Below, piece after piece: positions 45,677 to 55,434 of a stretch of DNA of 64,000 nt (position 1 is the first letter of the stretch; each line of letters begins with the position of its first letter). Made by a program: the position numbers and the translations under genes. The notes beneath the pieces were generated by a model. It worked only from the letters and a program-made list of their open reading frames with translations. It made no database searches and was not told where the DNA came from. Source of the stretch: Bacteroidota bacterium (GTDB lineage Bacteria; Bacteroidota; Bacteroidia; Cytophagales; Cytophagaceae); contig JAEYZG010000064.1 of NCBI GenBank assembly GCA_023428135.1, forward strand, positions 62,001 to 126,000, read 5' to 3'.

Positions 45677-46222
45677 TTGAAAATAGGTTTAGTCAGGCAC
45701 TTTAAGGTAAATCATCCTTTCCCGGAAAAATCATTACTTGTAAAATCAGATTTAGTAAAATGGTTTGACGGGTATGATAATACAGCAGATTTAGAATATA
45801 AACAGGTAAACTTATCTGACATCAACTGGCACTACTGTTATTCAAGCCCAATGGTCAGGGCTGTAAACACAGCAAGGCATATTTATAATGGACCTATTGC
45901 TGAAATAACCGAACTGCAAGAAATAGATATTTTACATCGTTTATCAGACAGATTAAAGTTACCTTTTCTGATGTGGGGTCTAGTTGTTCGTATAATATCA
46001 TTTACATCTAACAACGATACTGATAGATTTAAGAAAGAAATCATTTCTTTTGTAGATAAAGTAATTGCCAATAATGAAAAGGATATTTTGATTATTAGTC
46101 ATTGGTTTGTAATGCGGGTTATAAGGCAGGAACTTATCAAAAGAGGTTTTGCAGGAGGTAATTTTAAAAGCAATGAATACGGGACTCTATATGTTTTTGA
46201 AGGTCCGAATAAGCAAGGATAA
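45677..46222 (+). CDS. Histidine-phosphatase-superfamily protein
   Basis: A 181-residue protein of the phosphoglycerate-mutase-like branch: LVRHFKV (RH motif, catalytic His about residue 8), YCYSSPMVRAVNTA (Arg), QEIDILH (acidic), and IISHWFVMRV (second His). No ATG is available at the conserved start; the frame begins with TTG at 45677 in the natural position MKIGLVRH, so TTG is the likely initiator. Substrate unknown. Confidence 0.8.
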   Translation: MKIGLVRHFKVNHPFPEKSLLVKSDLVKWFDGYDNTADLEYKQVNLSDINWHYCYSSPMVRAVNTARHIYNGPIAEITELQEIDILHRLSDRLKLPFLMWGLVVRIISFTSNNDTDRFKKEIISFVDKVIANNEKDILIISHWFVMRVIRQELIKRGFAGGNFKSNEYGTLYVFEGPNKQG

Positions 46223-46250
46223 CAATTATCAGGCCTAGTGGTGATTATTT

Positions 46251-46332
46251 GAATCGGAATTTACAGGATAAAAGGATTAATAGGATTAAAATCAAATCCC
46301 ACTAATCCATCAATCCGATTAATCCCGATTCA
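46251..46332. repeat. Palindromic repeat D, copy 5
   Basis: GAATCGGAATTTACAGGATA … AATCCGATTAATCCCGATTC. It fills the space between two convergent genes and could serve as a shared terminator-like structure. Confidence 0.65.
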
Positions 46333-46340
46333 AATTATTT

Positions 46341-47609
46341 TTAAGACGCCTGAGGCTTGTTACTTGGTTCAGTCAATTTGACCTTGTTGGAAAGTTTTCC
46401 AACAGTTAACCCCTGTACTACTATAGAAAATACTACTACAAAATAGGTCATCTCTAAAAGCAGTTCTTTGTAATCCGGATCGGTAACGGAAAGTACAAGG
46501 GCTATTGACACTCCACCTCTTAGTCCTCCCCATACAAGCATAATGAGGGACCCTTTACTGAGCTTTGGTTTAAACGGTACAATGAGCATTGGTATCCATA
46601 TAGATACAAATCTGGCAAAAAGTACTACAACTATCGCTACAACAGAAATGATCCAGTAAGTTTCAAAATCAGGAATTAATAGTAATTCAAATCCTATAAA
46701 CAGGAACAAAATGGCATTAAGAATTTCATCAAGCAGTTCCCAGAATTTTGTAAGATAATCTTTAGTAACGATAGACATGGCTTCTCTTTTTCCATAGTTA
46801 CCGATAATAAGGCCTGCAGCAACCATGGTAAGCGGACCGGAAATATGTATTGAATGTGCAATGAGATAACCTCCCATAACTACTGACAATGTAATAAGTA
46901 CTGAAACAATATAATCGTCTATGCCTTTCATTGCTTTTGAAGCAGAGTATCCAAGAAGGACACCTAGTAGCAATCCACCCAATGCTTCCTTTGCCAGTAA
47001 CCATGAAATGGTGCCAAGAGAGATAGCAGCCTCTGGAGTTTGGGTAAGTTGCAATATAACCGCAAATAACACCACCGCTATACCATCGTTAAAAAGAGAC
47101 TCACCTGTTATTTTGGTTTCCAGGGACTTGCTGACATTGGCTTTTTTTAATATACCAAGCACAGCAATAGGGTCAGTTGGGGAAATAAGTGCTCCAAATA
47201 ACAGACAATATAAAAGTGGCAGTTGAATACCAAAGAGAGGAGTTACATAAGATAAGCTAAAGCCTATTACAAAGGTAGATATGATAACACTAATGGTTGA
47301 AAAGGTAAGTACCGGCAGCCTCTGTTTTCTGAGATCGGTAAAATTCACATGGATGGCACCCGCGAAGAGCAGAAAATTAAGCATCGACCCCATCAGTAAC
47401 TCAGTAAAATCTAATTCGGAGATGAGCGTAAATAGCCTTTTTGTTGTCTCAGGGAAAATTGAACCACCGGCAAATCTGATAATTATGGAAACTATAATTG
47501 CCATCAACATAATTCCAATTGTGGATGGCAATTTTATAAATTTATGATTGATATAAGCAAACAGCGAGGCTAAAACAATGAGCACAGAAAGAGAATAGTA
47601 TAACTCCAT
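46341..47609 (-). CDS. Na+/H+ antiporter, CPA1 (NhaP-like)
   Basis: About 422 residues from ATG 47609 (MELYYSLSVLIV) with 11-12 membrane helices. Key motifs: ALISPTDPIAVLGIL and GESLFNDGIAVVLF (the Asn-Asp of electroneutral CPA1 antiporters), and the Arg-containing VWGGLRGGVSIAL helix. The upstream ATG at 47627 adds six residues. It exchanges Na+ (or K+) for H+ across the inner membrane. Confidence 0.92.
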   Translation of the reverse strand: MELYYSLSVLIVLASLFAYINHKFIKLPSTIGIMLMAIIVSIIIRFAGGSIFPETTKRLFTLISELDFTELLMGSMLNFLLFAGAIHVNFTDLRKQRLPVLTFSTISVIISTFVIGFSLSYVTPLFGIQLPLLYCLLFGALISPTDPIAVLGILKKANVSKSLETKITGESLFNDGIAVVLFAVILQLTQTPEAAISLGTISWLLAKEALGGLLLGVLLGYSASKAMKGIDDYIVSVLITLSVVMGGYLIAHSIHISGPLTMVAAGLIIGNYGKREAMSIVTKDYLTKFWELLDEILNAILFLFIGFELLLIPDFETYWIISVVAIVVVLFARFVSIWIPMLIVPFKPKLSKGSLIMLVWGGLRGGVSIALVLSVTDPDYKELLLEMTYFVVVFSIVVQGLTVGKLSNKVKLTEPSNKPQAS

Positions 47610-47627
47610 AATATTGATCAAAAACAA

Positions 47628-48108
47628 TTAATGATTTAAGAATCAGGTTAAATTTTTTCAGAAACTCTTGCAAACTAAAAAAAAATATTGGGAAAATGAT
47701 AATTTTTGTTCGATAAGTGAGGTGTTAATACACTTGGATGTATAAATTAAAACCATTGTAGATATCAATGAACGTCTAGTAATTAGAGCAATAGTTCTTT
47801 GAAAGATTGATTAAAAAAAAATAGCAAATCCTGGACATCTGGTTCTTCTGCAGGTGATGATTATAAAATTGTTTATATTGATTCAGTGTAATCCACTCAG
47901 TTGAAACCCTGGATATCTCTTTTGTCTAGTTTAGTAATACCGGCTTGACTTCCGACGGACTTAGTTCTTTTAACTTACTCCCACTATTTTTTCTGAAATA
48001 GGTTTTACATCTCAGGATTTAATAATGCCAATGGATTAATAGGCTATTGCAAAATAAGTGCAGTATGGGACATGTTTCAGAAGGAAGACACTATAACAAC
48101 TTATGTTT
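47628..48108. other. Gap with no recognised feature
   Basis: AT-rich, about 480 bases between two minus-strand genes; neither a coding frame nor one of the repeat families was recognised. Confidence 0.4.
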
Positions 48109-48495
48109 TTAAAAAAGCTTTAAGTAAGTCCACTTCAGGAATAGCATTATAAGTAAGCATACAGGATGGTAGATGATGAATAAAAAAATCATTGCACTTT
48201 CACCTGATCCTTCAACTTTTAATAATTTTATTAGGGCAGGTATTAAGATAGAAATAATGATCAGATATAGTAGTGAAAATAGGATTGAGTAAAAAAAATA
48301 ACTCCAGCTATTAGTTGCAATACATATTAATATTGAGTTTACAAGTATAAATCCGATGAATACAATGCCCGCTATATTCCAGGTTTTGTCAATGTTTTGG
48401 GGATTAATAATAAGAACAGACAGGATTGTTAAGCATAAAAATATTAACATCTGTGCAAAAGGCTTTTGAAGTAATTCGAATATTATTTCTGTCAT
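48109..48495 (-). CDS. Small four-helix membrane protein
   Basis: A 128-residue protein that is almost entirely hydrophobic: helices near residues 14-30, 38-58, 65-90 and 105-123 (MIFLFIIYHPVCLLIMLFLK). No family recognised. Confidence 0.6.
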   Translation of the reverse strand: MTEIIFELLQKPFAQMLIFLCLTILSVLIINPQNIDKTWNIAGIVFIGFILVNSILICIATNSWSYFFYSILFSLLYLIIISILIPALIKLLKVEGSGESAMIFLFIIYHPVCLLIMLFLKWTYLKLF

Positions 48496-48681
48496 AAGCG
48501 GAAGTTGTTGGAATATACTTAAATTTTGAATGGATATAAAAAAAGTAAAAAAGATTGATCCTTGCCTGCCTTTCCGTTATACTTAAATGGAAGCTGTATT
48601 TTTCTAATACGTTCAAATTAAAAAAAAGTAGTGATTCTTATTATTAATTGTAGATCATATTATGCAATTTAATAATAAAAA

Positions 48682-48714
48682 ATAACGGCCTGTGAGAGTC
48701 AGGCCGTTATAAAA
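48682..48714 (-). terminator. Terminator of the SBBP gene
   Basis: ATAACGGCCTG … CAGGCCGTTAT, an 11-bp stem, with a T run on the minus strand side (TTTTATTATTAAATT after the stem). It lies 17 bases beyond the stop codon of the following minus-strand gene. Confidence 0.75.
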
Positions 48715-48730
48715 AAAATAAAAAATCATT

Positions 48731-50755
48731 TTACTGTTGTATACAAATTTTATCTACATATACATTAGAAGTGGTCTTGATCACCAGAGTAAGAATTCCT
48801 TTCAATGAAGTGGTGAACGTATCCGAATGGAATACCTCTCTCTGACCGATGGAATTAGTTACAGTGACCTCTGTTAAACTTTCCGATGATTTTATAGTGA
48901 TATAGCCATCGGATGAAGGGTTTGGATAAAGAACTATTTTCTTCTCAGAAGCATGTGTAATGCTGGTTACAGGAGTACCTGAGCCCGTCAGGTTTATTGA
49001 AAATTCCGGTGCTTGGATCGTATTGTTATGAATCGTTAGCTGTGCTGTGCGTTCACCAATCTCGGAAGGAGTGAAGGCTATAGTAAATTTCACCGAATCG
49101 CCCAAGGTAACGTATGTATCAAGAAGGCTTAGATCTACCTGGTAATCTGAAACCGCCGGTCCGGATAGAGTAATAGCGGGGGATTGGCTAAAGTCCAGTT
49201 TCCAGTCGCCTGTGTTCTTAATATAAAACTCTTTTGTTTCTATGCTTGCTCCAACCTCAGAAGTTCCTGCATTGATGTTTGCTCCGGCATTGATAGGTAT
49301 ATTATGCCACAGCTTTAATTCCGGATATTGTAAATATTGTACCAGAAAAGCACTGTTGGCGGAGTTGTGATAAAGAATGGTGCTCTCATCACTAAAGTCG
49401 AAATCAATATCTTTTCGCAGCCAGCCAGACAAACAAATAGATCCTGAAGGGCTTATAGTTACAGATGCAGGAGCAATAGGTCCAGTCAGGTAGTTAGCAC
49501 TTGTAAAATTGCCTTCCGTATTGAACTTGGCAATGAACAAGTGGTAGGTATTGGTGCCTGATCCATAATCTCTGGTTATAGATGAAGGATCCAGATCTGT
49601 ACTATTGTAAAAATCTCCTATTACATTAATAAACCCAAGAGCATCTAATAAAATATTATATCCACGGTCTGTTGAGGTGCCTCCTGTGCCTTTGGCAAAT
49701 ATCAGGTTAAGAGCAGGATCGTATTTGGCAAAGTAAATGTCTTGCATTCCCTGAGAAGTAAGTCTGTTAGTAAAATTCGGGTCAAAATTAAAATCAAGAG
49801 ACCCACTGAAACTACCGGTAATATATATATTGTCAGAAGCATCGAGAACCATATCGTGAATATAACTGTAGTTAATATTCTCAATAGTACCCACATTTAT
49901 TAATTCACCTTCAGAAGTGTAGCGGGCTAAATAGCCTGTCTGGCTGCTAGTAGTTCTGATTTCCGTTCCTTCTCCCGGATCAAAATCCATAGTCCAACCC
50001 GTTATGGTTCCCGACAGGATAATTTCACCTGTTGAAGTGACAGCGATCTTACAATCATAGTTATTGCCTCCTGTATCGTTTCGGTCACTTCCTATACCTT
50101 TGGCAAAAACAAGATTACCGTCAGGAGTAAGTTTGGCGAAAAATATATCCGTCTCTCCATAAGCAGGAAGGTGCAAAACTTCTGCTCCCGGATCCATGTC
50201 GTCTCCTTCCTTATAAAATCCACATAGGTACACATTGTCGTCTTTGTCTATAAAAAGGTTATTTCCCTGATCGCCAATTTTGCGGGCATATATAAAGTTT
50301 CCGGAAGTGTCGTATTTGGCCAGAAAGCCCCCTCGTGTCATAGGTAAATTCACACCTTCAGGATCAAAATAGGTTTGATTGGAAAGGCTGCCGGTGACGT
50401 ATATAGCACCTGAATTATCTGTGATGATACTGCGTGGCATGGCATAGTATCCTTTGAGACGTTGTAAAAGTTTTACAGAACCGTTTTTGTCGTACTTAAC
50501 AATAAAGCCTTCACTTTTTTGAGAAGAAGTTACTATATAAGGAGTACTTCCTGAATTGAAATCTATAGCGTTCGAAAAAATTCCTGCAGCATAGATGTTT
50601 TCGTTAATATCTATACAATGTGTATAAATATTTGTATAGTCGTTAACGCCGCCACCAAGAGGGTTAAATACTTTAGCCCACTGAAGATCCTGTGCGTTAC
50701 TGTTGGACAAGAATCCCATAAGGAACAGCATGAGTAGAACATAGAGTTTTTTCAT
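48731..50755 (-). CDS. Secreted SBBP-repeat protein with HYDIN-like domain and T9SS tail
   Basis: Likely start ATG 50755 (MKKLYVLLMLFLMGFLSNSN, a clear signal peptide); the frame extends upstream to 50827 without good reason. The first 480 residues are SBBP repeats (NIYAAGIFSNAIDFNSGSTP, GNLVFAKGIGSDRNDTGGNN); then a choice-of-anchor-D/HYDIN-like Ig domain (SVKFTIAFTPSEIGERTAQL) and a Por-secretion tail (VLYPNPSSDGYITI). It resembles the 3379-5100 protein but has the additional Ig domain. Probably secreted or surface attached. Confidence 0.87.
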   Translation of the reverse strand: MKKLYVLLMLFLMGFLSNSNAQDLQWAKVFNPLGGGVNDYTNIYTHCIDINENIYAAGIFSNAIDFNSGSTPYIVTSSQKSEGFIVKYDKNGSVKLLQRLKGYYAMPRSIITDNSGAIYVTGSLSNQTYFDPEGVNLPMTRGGFLAKYDTSGNFIYARKIGDQGNNLFIDKDDNVYLCGFYKEGDDMDPGAEVLHLPAYGETDIFFAKLTPDGNLVFAKGIGSDRNDTGGNNYDCKIAVTSTGEIILSGTITGWTMDFDPGEGTEIRTTSSQTGYLARYTSEGELINVGTIENINYSYIHDMVLDASDNIYITGSFSGSLDFNFDPNFTNRLTSQGMQDIYFAKYDPALNLIFAKGTGGTSTDRGYNILLDALGFINVIGDFYNSTDLDPSSITRDYGSGTNTYHLFIAKFNTEGNFTSANYLTGPIAPASVTISPSGSICLSGWLRKDIDFDFSDESTILYHNSANSAFLVQYLQYPELKLWHNIPINAGANINAGTSEVGASIETKEFYIKNTGDWKLDFSQSPAITLSGPAVSDYQVDLSLLDTYVTLGDSVKFTIAFTPSEIGERTAQLTIHNNTIQAPEFSINLTGSGTPVTSITHASEKKIVLYPNPSSDGYITIKSSESLTEVTVTNSIGQREVFHSDTFTTSLKGILTLVIKTTSNVYVDKICIQQ

Positions 50756-51179
50756 AGTCGTTTGAAAGTATAGTGAAAAATTTAAACAATAGAGTTCCTT
50801 TCTTCTCATCAGTGATGGAAGTAGCATTGATAGCCGTACATCTTGTTGATTCGATTTACTGCATCGGAAGCGCCAAATGTATCTTGTCTGATAACAACTT
50901 CATCAGAGAGAATGCACTTTCATCCTGTGAAAATAAAATTACTTTTATGGTGATCATTCCTGATTGAGTTAAAAAGGTACTTAGAGAAAGGATACTTCAA
51001 ATACATCTTCTGGGTTACTATCTGTTGTGATCGCATTAAGTTGTTCAGGGCTTATGTTTTTCATTCCCTGAACCACAACTATCGTGATATGTAATTTTAG
51101 CACAGGGATAATAAAACGCATGAAGCCGTTTCGCAGATGCAAAAGTAGGAGATAGGAGATAAAGTTAATCTGACACTTG
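50756..51179. other. Gap with a possible coding remnant
   Basis: On the minus strand about 46 codons ending at 50981 (FMRFIIPVLKLHITIVVVQG … NPEDVFEVSFL) look protein-like but have no good start; possibly a fragment of a lost gene. Nothing else recognised. Confidence 0.35.
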
Positions 51180-51770
51180 TCAGTTTTGACGGGAGATTTT
51201 TTTACGGATACGGCTAAGGCTGTCCTGGTGAATACCAAGGAAGGATGCAATATATTTCTGAGGTATTTGCTGTACAACTGAAGGATGGCTTTTTATTAGC
51301 TTTAGATATCGCTCTTCCGGAGTCAGACACATGCGGTCTATTTCTCTGTCCTGAGTCCAGTTTAGTAGTATTTCAAGCAATGTGTTTTCAATTTTACCTG
51401 CACATTTTACTTCTTTCATTATAGTAAGTATTTCTTCACGATCCCAATACAATGCCTTTATTTCTGTAAGTGTTTCCAGGGCGCAGGGTGAAGGTTGCCG
51501 GTTCACTATATAAAACACTGAAGATACAAATTCATTCCATGATACGAAGTCTATGGTGGAGTCAATGTCATTATGTAGTCTGTAAAGCCTTACAATCCCT
51601 TCATTAAGAAAAAAGAGACGGTCTACAGATTTTCCCTGAGACATGATTATCGTGTTTTTGGGAATGATGATTTCTTTTGTGTTTTCTTTCAGATAATTAG
51701 CCTCTTCATTACTTAATAAGATCCCGTGCTCACGAAACCAATTACAAACTTTCTCAAACATAAATTCCAC
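51180..51770 (-). CDS. Crp/Fnr-family transcriptional regulator
   Basis: A 196-residue Crp-like regulator: cyclic-nucleotide-binding-type domain (NTIIMSQGKSVDRLFFLNEG) and C-terminal helix-turn-helix (QIPQKYIASFLGIHQDSLSR). A TATTTTTG -7 element (51803-51810, minus strand) lies 33 bases upstream. No clear target gene beside it. Confidence 0.87.
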   Translation of the reverse strand: MEFMFEKVCNWFREHGILLSNEEANYLKENTKEIIIPKNTIIMSQGKSVDRLFFLNEGIVRLYRLHNDIDSTIDFVSWNEFVSSVFYIVNRQPSPCALETLTEIKALYWDREEILTIMKEVKCAGKIENTLLEILLNWTQDREIDRMCLTPEERYLKLIKSHPSVVQQIPQKYIASFLGIHQDSLSRIRKKISRQN

Positions 51771-51802
51771 TGTTTTTATTTAGCCCATTAATACATTCTT
51801 TG

Positions 51803-51810
51803 CAAAAATA
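51803..51810 (-). promoter_or_regulatory. -7 element upstream of the Crp-type gene
   Basis: TATTTTTG fits TAnnTTTG exactly; no TTG at the expected distance. The rest of the gap 51811-52093 has no recognised feature. Confidence 0.4.
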
Positions 51811-52093
51811 GTAATCATCTTGAAAATAATATGTATTTGAACTGAACTCAACAGAAAAATGACAGATCTATACACACATGCCTCGGGGCTTATCAATATT
51901 AGAGGCAGGTAGTGACATCTTGTTTTTGGGTATCCCGACAGCAACAGATTCACTTCTTGCACAGAACTTAATTGACAGCTATGGTAACAGAACTGAATTA
52001 TGTAGTGGCAGACAATAATGACAGGTCTCAAGCTTCGATGATCTGTGAAGTTTATCACCAGAGACATTCAATAAAAACAAATAAGGAGAGGTA

Positions 52094-52402
52094 ATGTATC
52101 CAGAGGTAATTAATAAAGATCAAATAGGAAATTGCCCATCATTAGTAAAGTCAGGTGGTGGATATGTTTGGGATGAAGTATTAGAATATCGGGTATGGTG
52201 CTATCCGGAAGATGGAGCGGAGGATATCGAAGTCGGAGATGATTACTATTATGTGTTTGCTACTTATGGCGAAGCATTTGATTTTTATAGGATGACAAAT
52301 GGAGCGGAGGAACCAGTAGTACTAATTCTGCAGAAAGAATATATTGATGAACCAGAACCTGGAAAATTCATTTATGTAAAAGAGGAAAGGATTACAGAAT
52401 AG
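52094..52402 (+). CDS. Conserved hypothetical protein
   Basis: A 102-residue acidic protein with a compact central motif SLVKSGGGYVWDEVLEYRVW and many aromatic residues (DDYYYVFATYGEAFDFYRM). The family is familiar as a small unnamed protein of Bacteria, but no function is known to me. Confidence 0.65.
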   Translation: MYPEVINKDQIGNCPSLVKSGGGYVWDEVLEYRVWCYPEDGAEDIEVGDDYYYVFATYGEAFDFYRMTNGAEEPVVLILQKEYIDEPEPGKFIYVKEERITE

Positions 52403-52629
52403 CGAGTTGAATTTCTTATAACACCAAAAAGAACAGAAAATTCAATACCAGATTTCTTTTTCATTGGATGAACCAAGCTAATTGACTTGATATTGTAAGA
52501 GAACTTGTATGATAAGCGACATAAATATTAAATTCTCCTTCACAAGTCATGCTTTCCTTGCTATGACTTAAATTATTCGTTTACTACCTTATCTTTTAAC
52601 ATATTAGATATATAATCGTTTTCTTTGTT

Positions 52630-52637
52630 TAAATTTG
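52630..52637 (+). promoter_or_regulatory. -7 element upstream of the Mur ligase
   Basis: TAAATTTG matches TAnnTTTG 24 bases before ATG 52661. It lies inside the longer reading frame from 52625, which is another reason to prefer the downstream start. Confidence 0.4.
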
Positions 52638-52660
52638 GCTATTGTTACTTAAGTCTTTAT

Positions 52661-54034
52661 ATGAAATTTAACACTCAATCAATTGATAATTACTTTTTTG
52701 TAGGAATTGCCGGTACCGGTATGAGTGCCATTGCTCAATACCTTAGAGGCGTGGGGAAAAAGGTAGCTGGTTCCGACAGGTTATTTAGCAAGGATAAAAA
52801 AATGCTTATCCAGGAGCAGTTTGAGTCTATGGGCATTGAATGTTTTTATCAGGATGGCTCAGGGATTAATGAAACAACACAGGCGGTAATTGTTTCCACA
52901 GCCATAGAAGAAACCAATGTTGAATATCAAAAGGCAAAAGAAGCGGGTATTCCGATAATCAAACGTTCCGAATTGCTTGCTGCTATTTCTTCTGAAAAGA
53001 AAACAATTGCTGTCGGAGGTACTTCCGGCAAGTCTACCACTACAGCAATGATCTTTCATATTCTACAGGAAAATGGAAAATCTCCTTCTTTGATTACTGG
53101 TGCAGGTCTTACAGTTTTGCAGAAGAAAAATCTTCCCGGGAATGCCTGGGTTGGGGATAGTGAATGGCTGGTGATTGAATCGGATGAATCTGATGGATCT
53201 ATAGTTAACTATATCCCGGAAGTCGGAATTGTTCTAAACATAGATAGAGACCATAAGGAATTTGAGGAACTGATAGAGCTGTTCCAGACCTTTAAGCGAA
53301 ATACGAAGGGTAAGTTTATCGTCAATTATGATCTCGAGCTGACAAGAAACCTTTCTCAGGTTACTAACAACGATTTCGGTACCCAGCCTGGTGCAGGGTT
53401 CTTAGCGGAGAATTTCAAACAAACCGGTTTTGAAATTCAGTTTACTCTTAACGGTATACTTTTTAAAATTCCTGTAATTGGAAGACATAATATGGAAAAC
53501 GCTGCTGCTGCAGTAGCCGCTTCTTACATGGCAGGCGTATCTATAGAAGAGTCAGCAAAAGCTTTGGAATCTTATGTGGGAATATTCCGGAGAACACAAT
53601 TGGTAGGAGAGAAAAAGGGTGTTTATCTTATTGATGATTTTGCTCATAATCCAGCCGAAGTACAGGCTGCTATCCGCAGTTGTCAGCAGATAGGTAAGAG
53701 AGTATTTGCCTGGTTTCAGCCTCATGGATATGGTCCTTTGAGATTCATGCACAAAGAACTCTCGGAAAGAGTCATTGAAACACTAAGACCGGAAGATTAC
53801 TATCTGATGTCAGATGTATATTATGCAGGGGGAACAGTATCTAAGGATATATCTTCTGATGTGGTTATTAATGAGGTGATTAAAGCAGGTAAAAACGCCC
53901 TGTTGTTTGAGGATCGTAATAAAATGCCAGACTACCTGGCAAAAGAAACAAGACAAGGAGACGTCATTTTAATGATGGGGGCAAGAGATCCTTCACTTGC
54001 CGAGTTTGCAGAAATGACATTTAAGCAGCTTTGA
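52661..54034 (+). CDS. MurC-like Mur ligase
   Basis: From ATG 52661 a 457-residue Mur ligase: N-terminal Rossmann-type UDP-binding domain (FFVGIAGTGMSAIAQYLRG), central ATPase domain with GGTSGKSTTTAM (P-loop GTSGKST in place of the usual GTNGKTT), IESDESDGSIV, HNMENAAAAVAA, and the C-terminal domain with DDFAHNPAEVQAA. MurC joins L-Ala to UDP-MurNAc; Mpl recycles tripeptide. The gene is not in a cell-division cluster, so it may be an additional paralog with a different substrate. Confidence 0.85.
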   Translation: MKFNTQSIDNYFFVGIAGTGMSAIAQYLRGVGKKVAGSDRLFSKDKKMLIQEQFESMGIECFYQDGSGINETTQAVIVSTAIEETNVEYQKAKEAGIPIIKRSELLAAISSEKKTIAVGGTSGKSTTTAMIFHILQENGKSPSLITGAGLTVLQKKNLPGNAWVGDSEWLVIESDESDGSIVNYIPEVGIVLNIDRDHKEFEELIELFQTFKRNTKGKFIVNYDLELTRNLSQVTNNDFGTQPGAGFLAENFKQTGFEIQFTLNGILFKIPVIGRHNMENAAAAVAASYMAGVSIEESAKALESYVGIFRRTQLVGEKKGVYLIDDFAHNPAEVQAAIRSCQQIGKRVFAWFQPHGYGPLRFMHKELSERVIETLRPEDYYLMSDVYYAGGTVSKDISSDVVINEVIKAGKNALLFEDRNKMPDYLAKETRQGDVILMMGARDPSLAEFAEMTFKQL

Positions 54035-54137
54035 TAACCAGTCTATTGATGAGTTATGAAGTATTTATTGAAAAAAAACTTAATTGGTATGTCAAAAACA
54101 AAAAAAACACTAATAAATAATAAAAGGGCTATAATAG

Positions 54138-54755
54138 ATGTTTTGGACTCATACTTATGATTTGATCGTGAAGGTAGTAATATTGCTGCTTTCATTATTA
54201 ATTTTAATTCAGATTCCATTTTTTGAGCAACATGGAATTATCTGTATCACGACTTCTTTGATGTTATTCTACTTTACTTATTATTTTTTCTTCAGGACCT
54301 TATCAACCTTTTTTTATTGTAGGTTCACCCTTAAAATGAATGTAAGTCTTTCTCAGGCTAAACAACTTAATGATGCATTTTCGCCGGTTTCCCCTTTTAA
54401 TATGAAGTGGCTACCAATGGATGAGATTAAAAGACTTGATGACAGCGTTAAATTCGTTGAAGCATTGAAGATCTATAAAAGCTGGAATGAAGAGTCTATT
54501 AGAAACAAAAAGGAACGGATACTCAACATAAAAAAAGTCACTTTGAAAATTAAATTACTGAAAGTCTTATATTTTATTCTGGTTGGATATTTTATAACTG
54601 CAGGTTTTTTAAATCTTCCTCCTGCTAATTTTTTAACTGATATAATGAATAATATATTCGAATCGGACGGATACAATCCAATTTTAAATTCCTGTATTTT
54701 GATTCTGCCAATTTCTTTAATCTTTAGGTTAATTAATAAAGATATTTTAGGCTAA
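54138..54755 (+). CDS. Hypothetical membrane protein
   Basis: A 205-residue protein with two N-terminal helices (about 9-30 and 33-55), a charged cytoplasmic middle (INDAFSPVSPFNMKWL … KKERILNIKKVT) and two C-terminal helices (about 145-163 and 183-200). No family recognised. Confidence 0.65.
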   Translation: MFWTHTYDLIVKVVILLLSLLILIQIPFFEQHGIICITTSLMLFYFTYYFFFRTLSTFFYCRFTLKMNVSLSQAKQLNDAFSPVSPFNMKWLPMDEIKRLDDSVKFVEALKIYKSWNEESIRNKKERILNIKKVTLKIKLLKVLYFILVGYFITAGFLNLPPANFLTDIMNNIFESDGYNPILNSCILILPISLIFRLINKDILG

Positions 54756-54868
54756 TAATTTTAATAGAACCTCCGGACCTCTTTATAATGGGATAATTCA
54801 GATCAAAAGAAAGATAATTATTTACTTCGATATTAATAGGAATATCAACCTAATAAACTAAGACAAAA

Positions 54869-55303
54869 GTGATAATTAAAGTTAAGAATACAGAATATCA
54901 AGAGTTAGTCTCTGTTTGGGAATCCTCTGTAAAAGCCACACATAATTTTTTAAAGATTGAAGATTTTAATTATTATAAGGAACTTATCCCAGGTTTCTTT
55001 GATAATGTAATCTTGCATTGTGTGAAAAATGAGAAATCTCAGATTGTCGGATTTATTGGGACTAATGATGGCGGATTAGAGATGTTGTTTGTTACTGCAA
55101 ATGAAATTGGTAAAGGTATTGGGAAAAAACTTTTATTGTATGCGATAGAAAAACTTAACGTGACAAAAGTTGATGTCAATAAAGAAAACTTCCAAGCTGT
55201 CGAGTTTTATAATCATTTTGGCTTTGAAGTAAAATCCATTTCTGATGTAGATGGATTTGGAAAACCTTATCCGATTTTACATATGGAATTATCAAGGCAT
55301 TGA
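54869..55303 (+). CDS. GNAT-family N-acetyltransferase
   Basis: A 144-residue acetyltransferase beginning at GTG 54869. The acetyl-CoA site is in TANEIGKGIGKKLLLYAIEK (R/QxxGxG/A-like), followed by VDVNKENFQAVEFYNHFGFE, the typical GNAT end. Similar to the YjaB type. Substrate unknown. Confidence 0.87.
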   Translation: MIIKVKNTEYQELVSVWESSVKATHNFLKIEDFNYYKELIPGFFDNVILHCVKNEKSQIVGFIGTNDGGLEMLFVTANEIGKGIGKKLLLYAIEKLNVTKVDVNKENFQAVEFYNHFGFEVKSISDVDGFGKPYPILHMELSRH

Positions 55304-55406
55304 GGCTGGCAATGCAGGCATTATTGTTCTTCTTTGTGAATTTTAAATATGTATTTGCAATACAAATCCTCAAAACGACTGAAGCTTTTCATAGGTATTA
55401 ACTAAA

Positions 55407-55414
55407 TATATTTG
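55407..55414 (+). promoter_or_regulatory. -7 element upstream of the Crp/hydrolase pair
   Basis: TATATTTG fits TAnnTTTG exactly, 21 bases before ATG 55435. No clear -33 TTG. Confidence 0.4.
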
Positions 55415-55434
55415 TTGATTAATTTGATGTTGAA

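Noticed and set aside
51780..52067. A 95-codon minus-strand frame upstream of the Crp-type gene
   Set aside because: Composition is not protein-like (many Ile/Cys/His from AT-rich noncoding DNA) and it occupies the promoter region.
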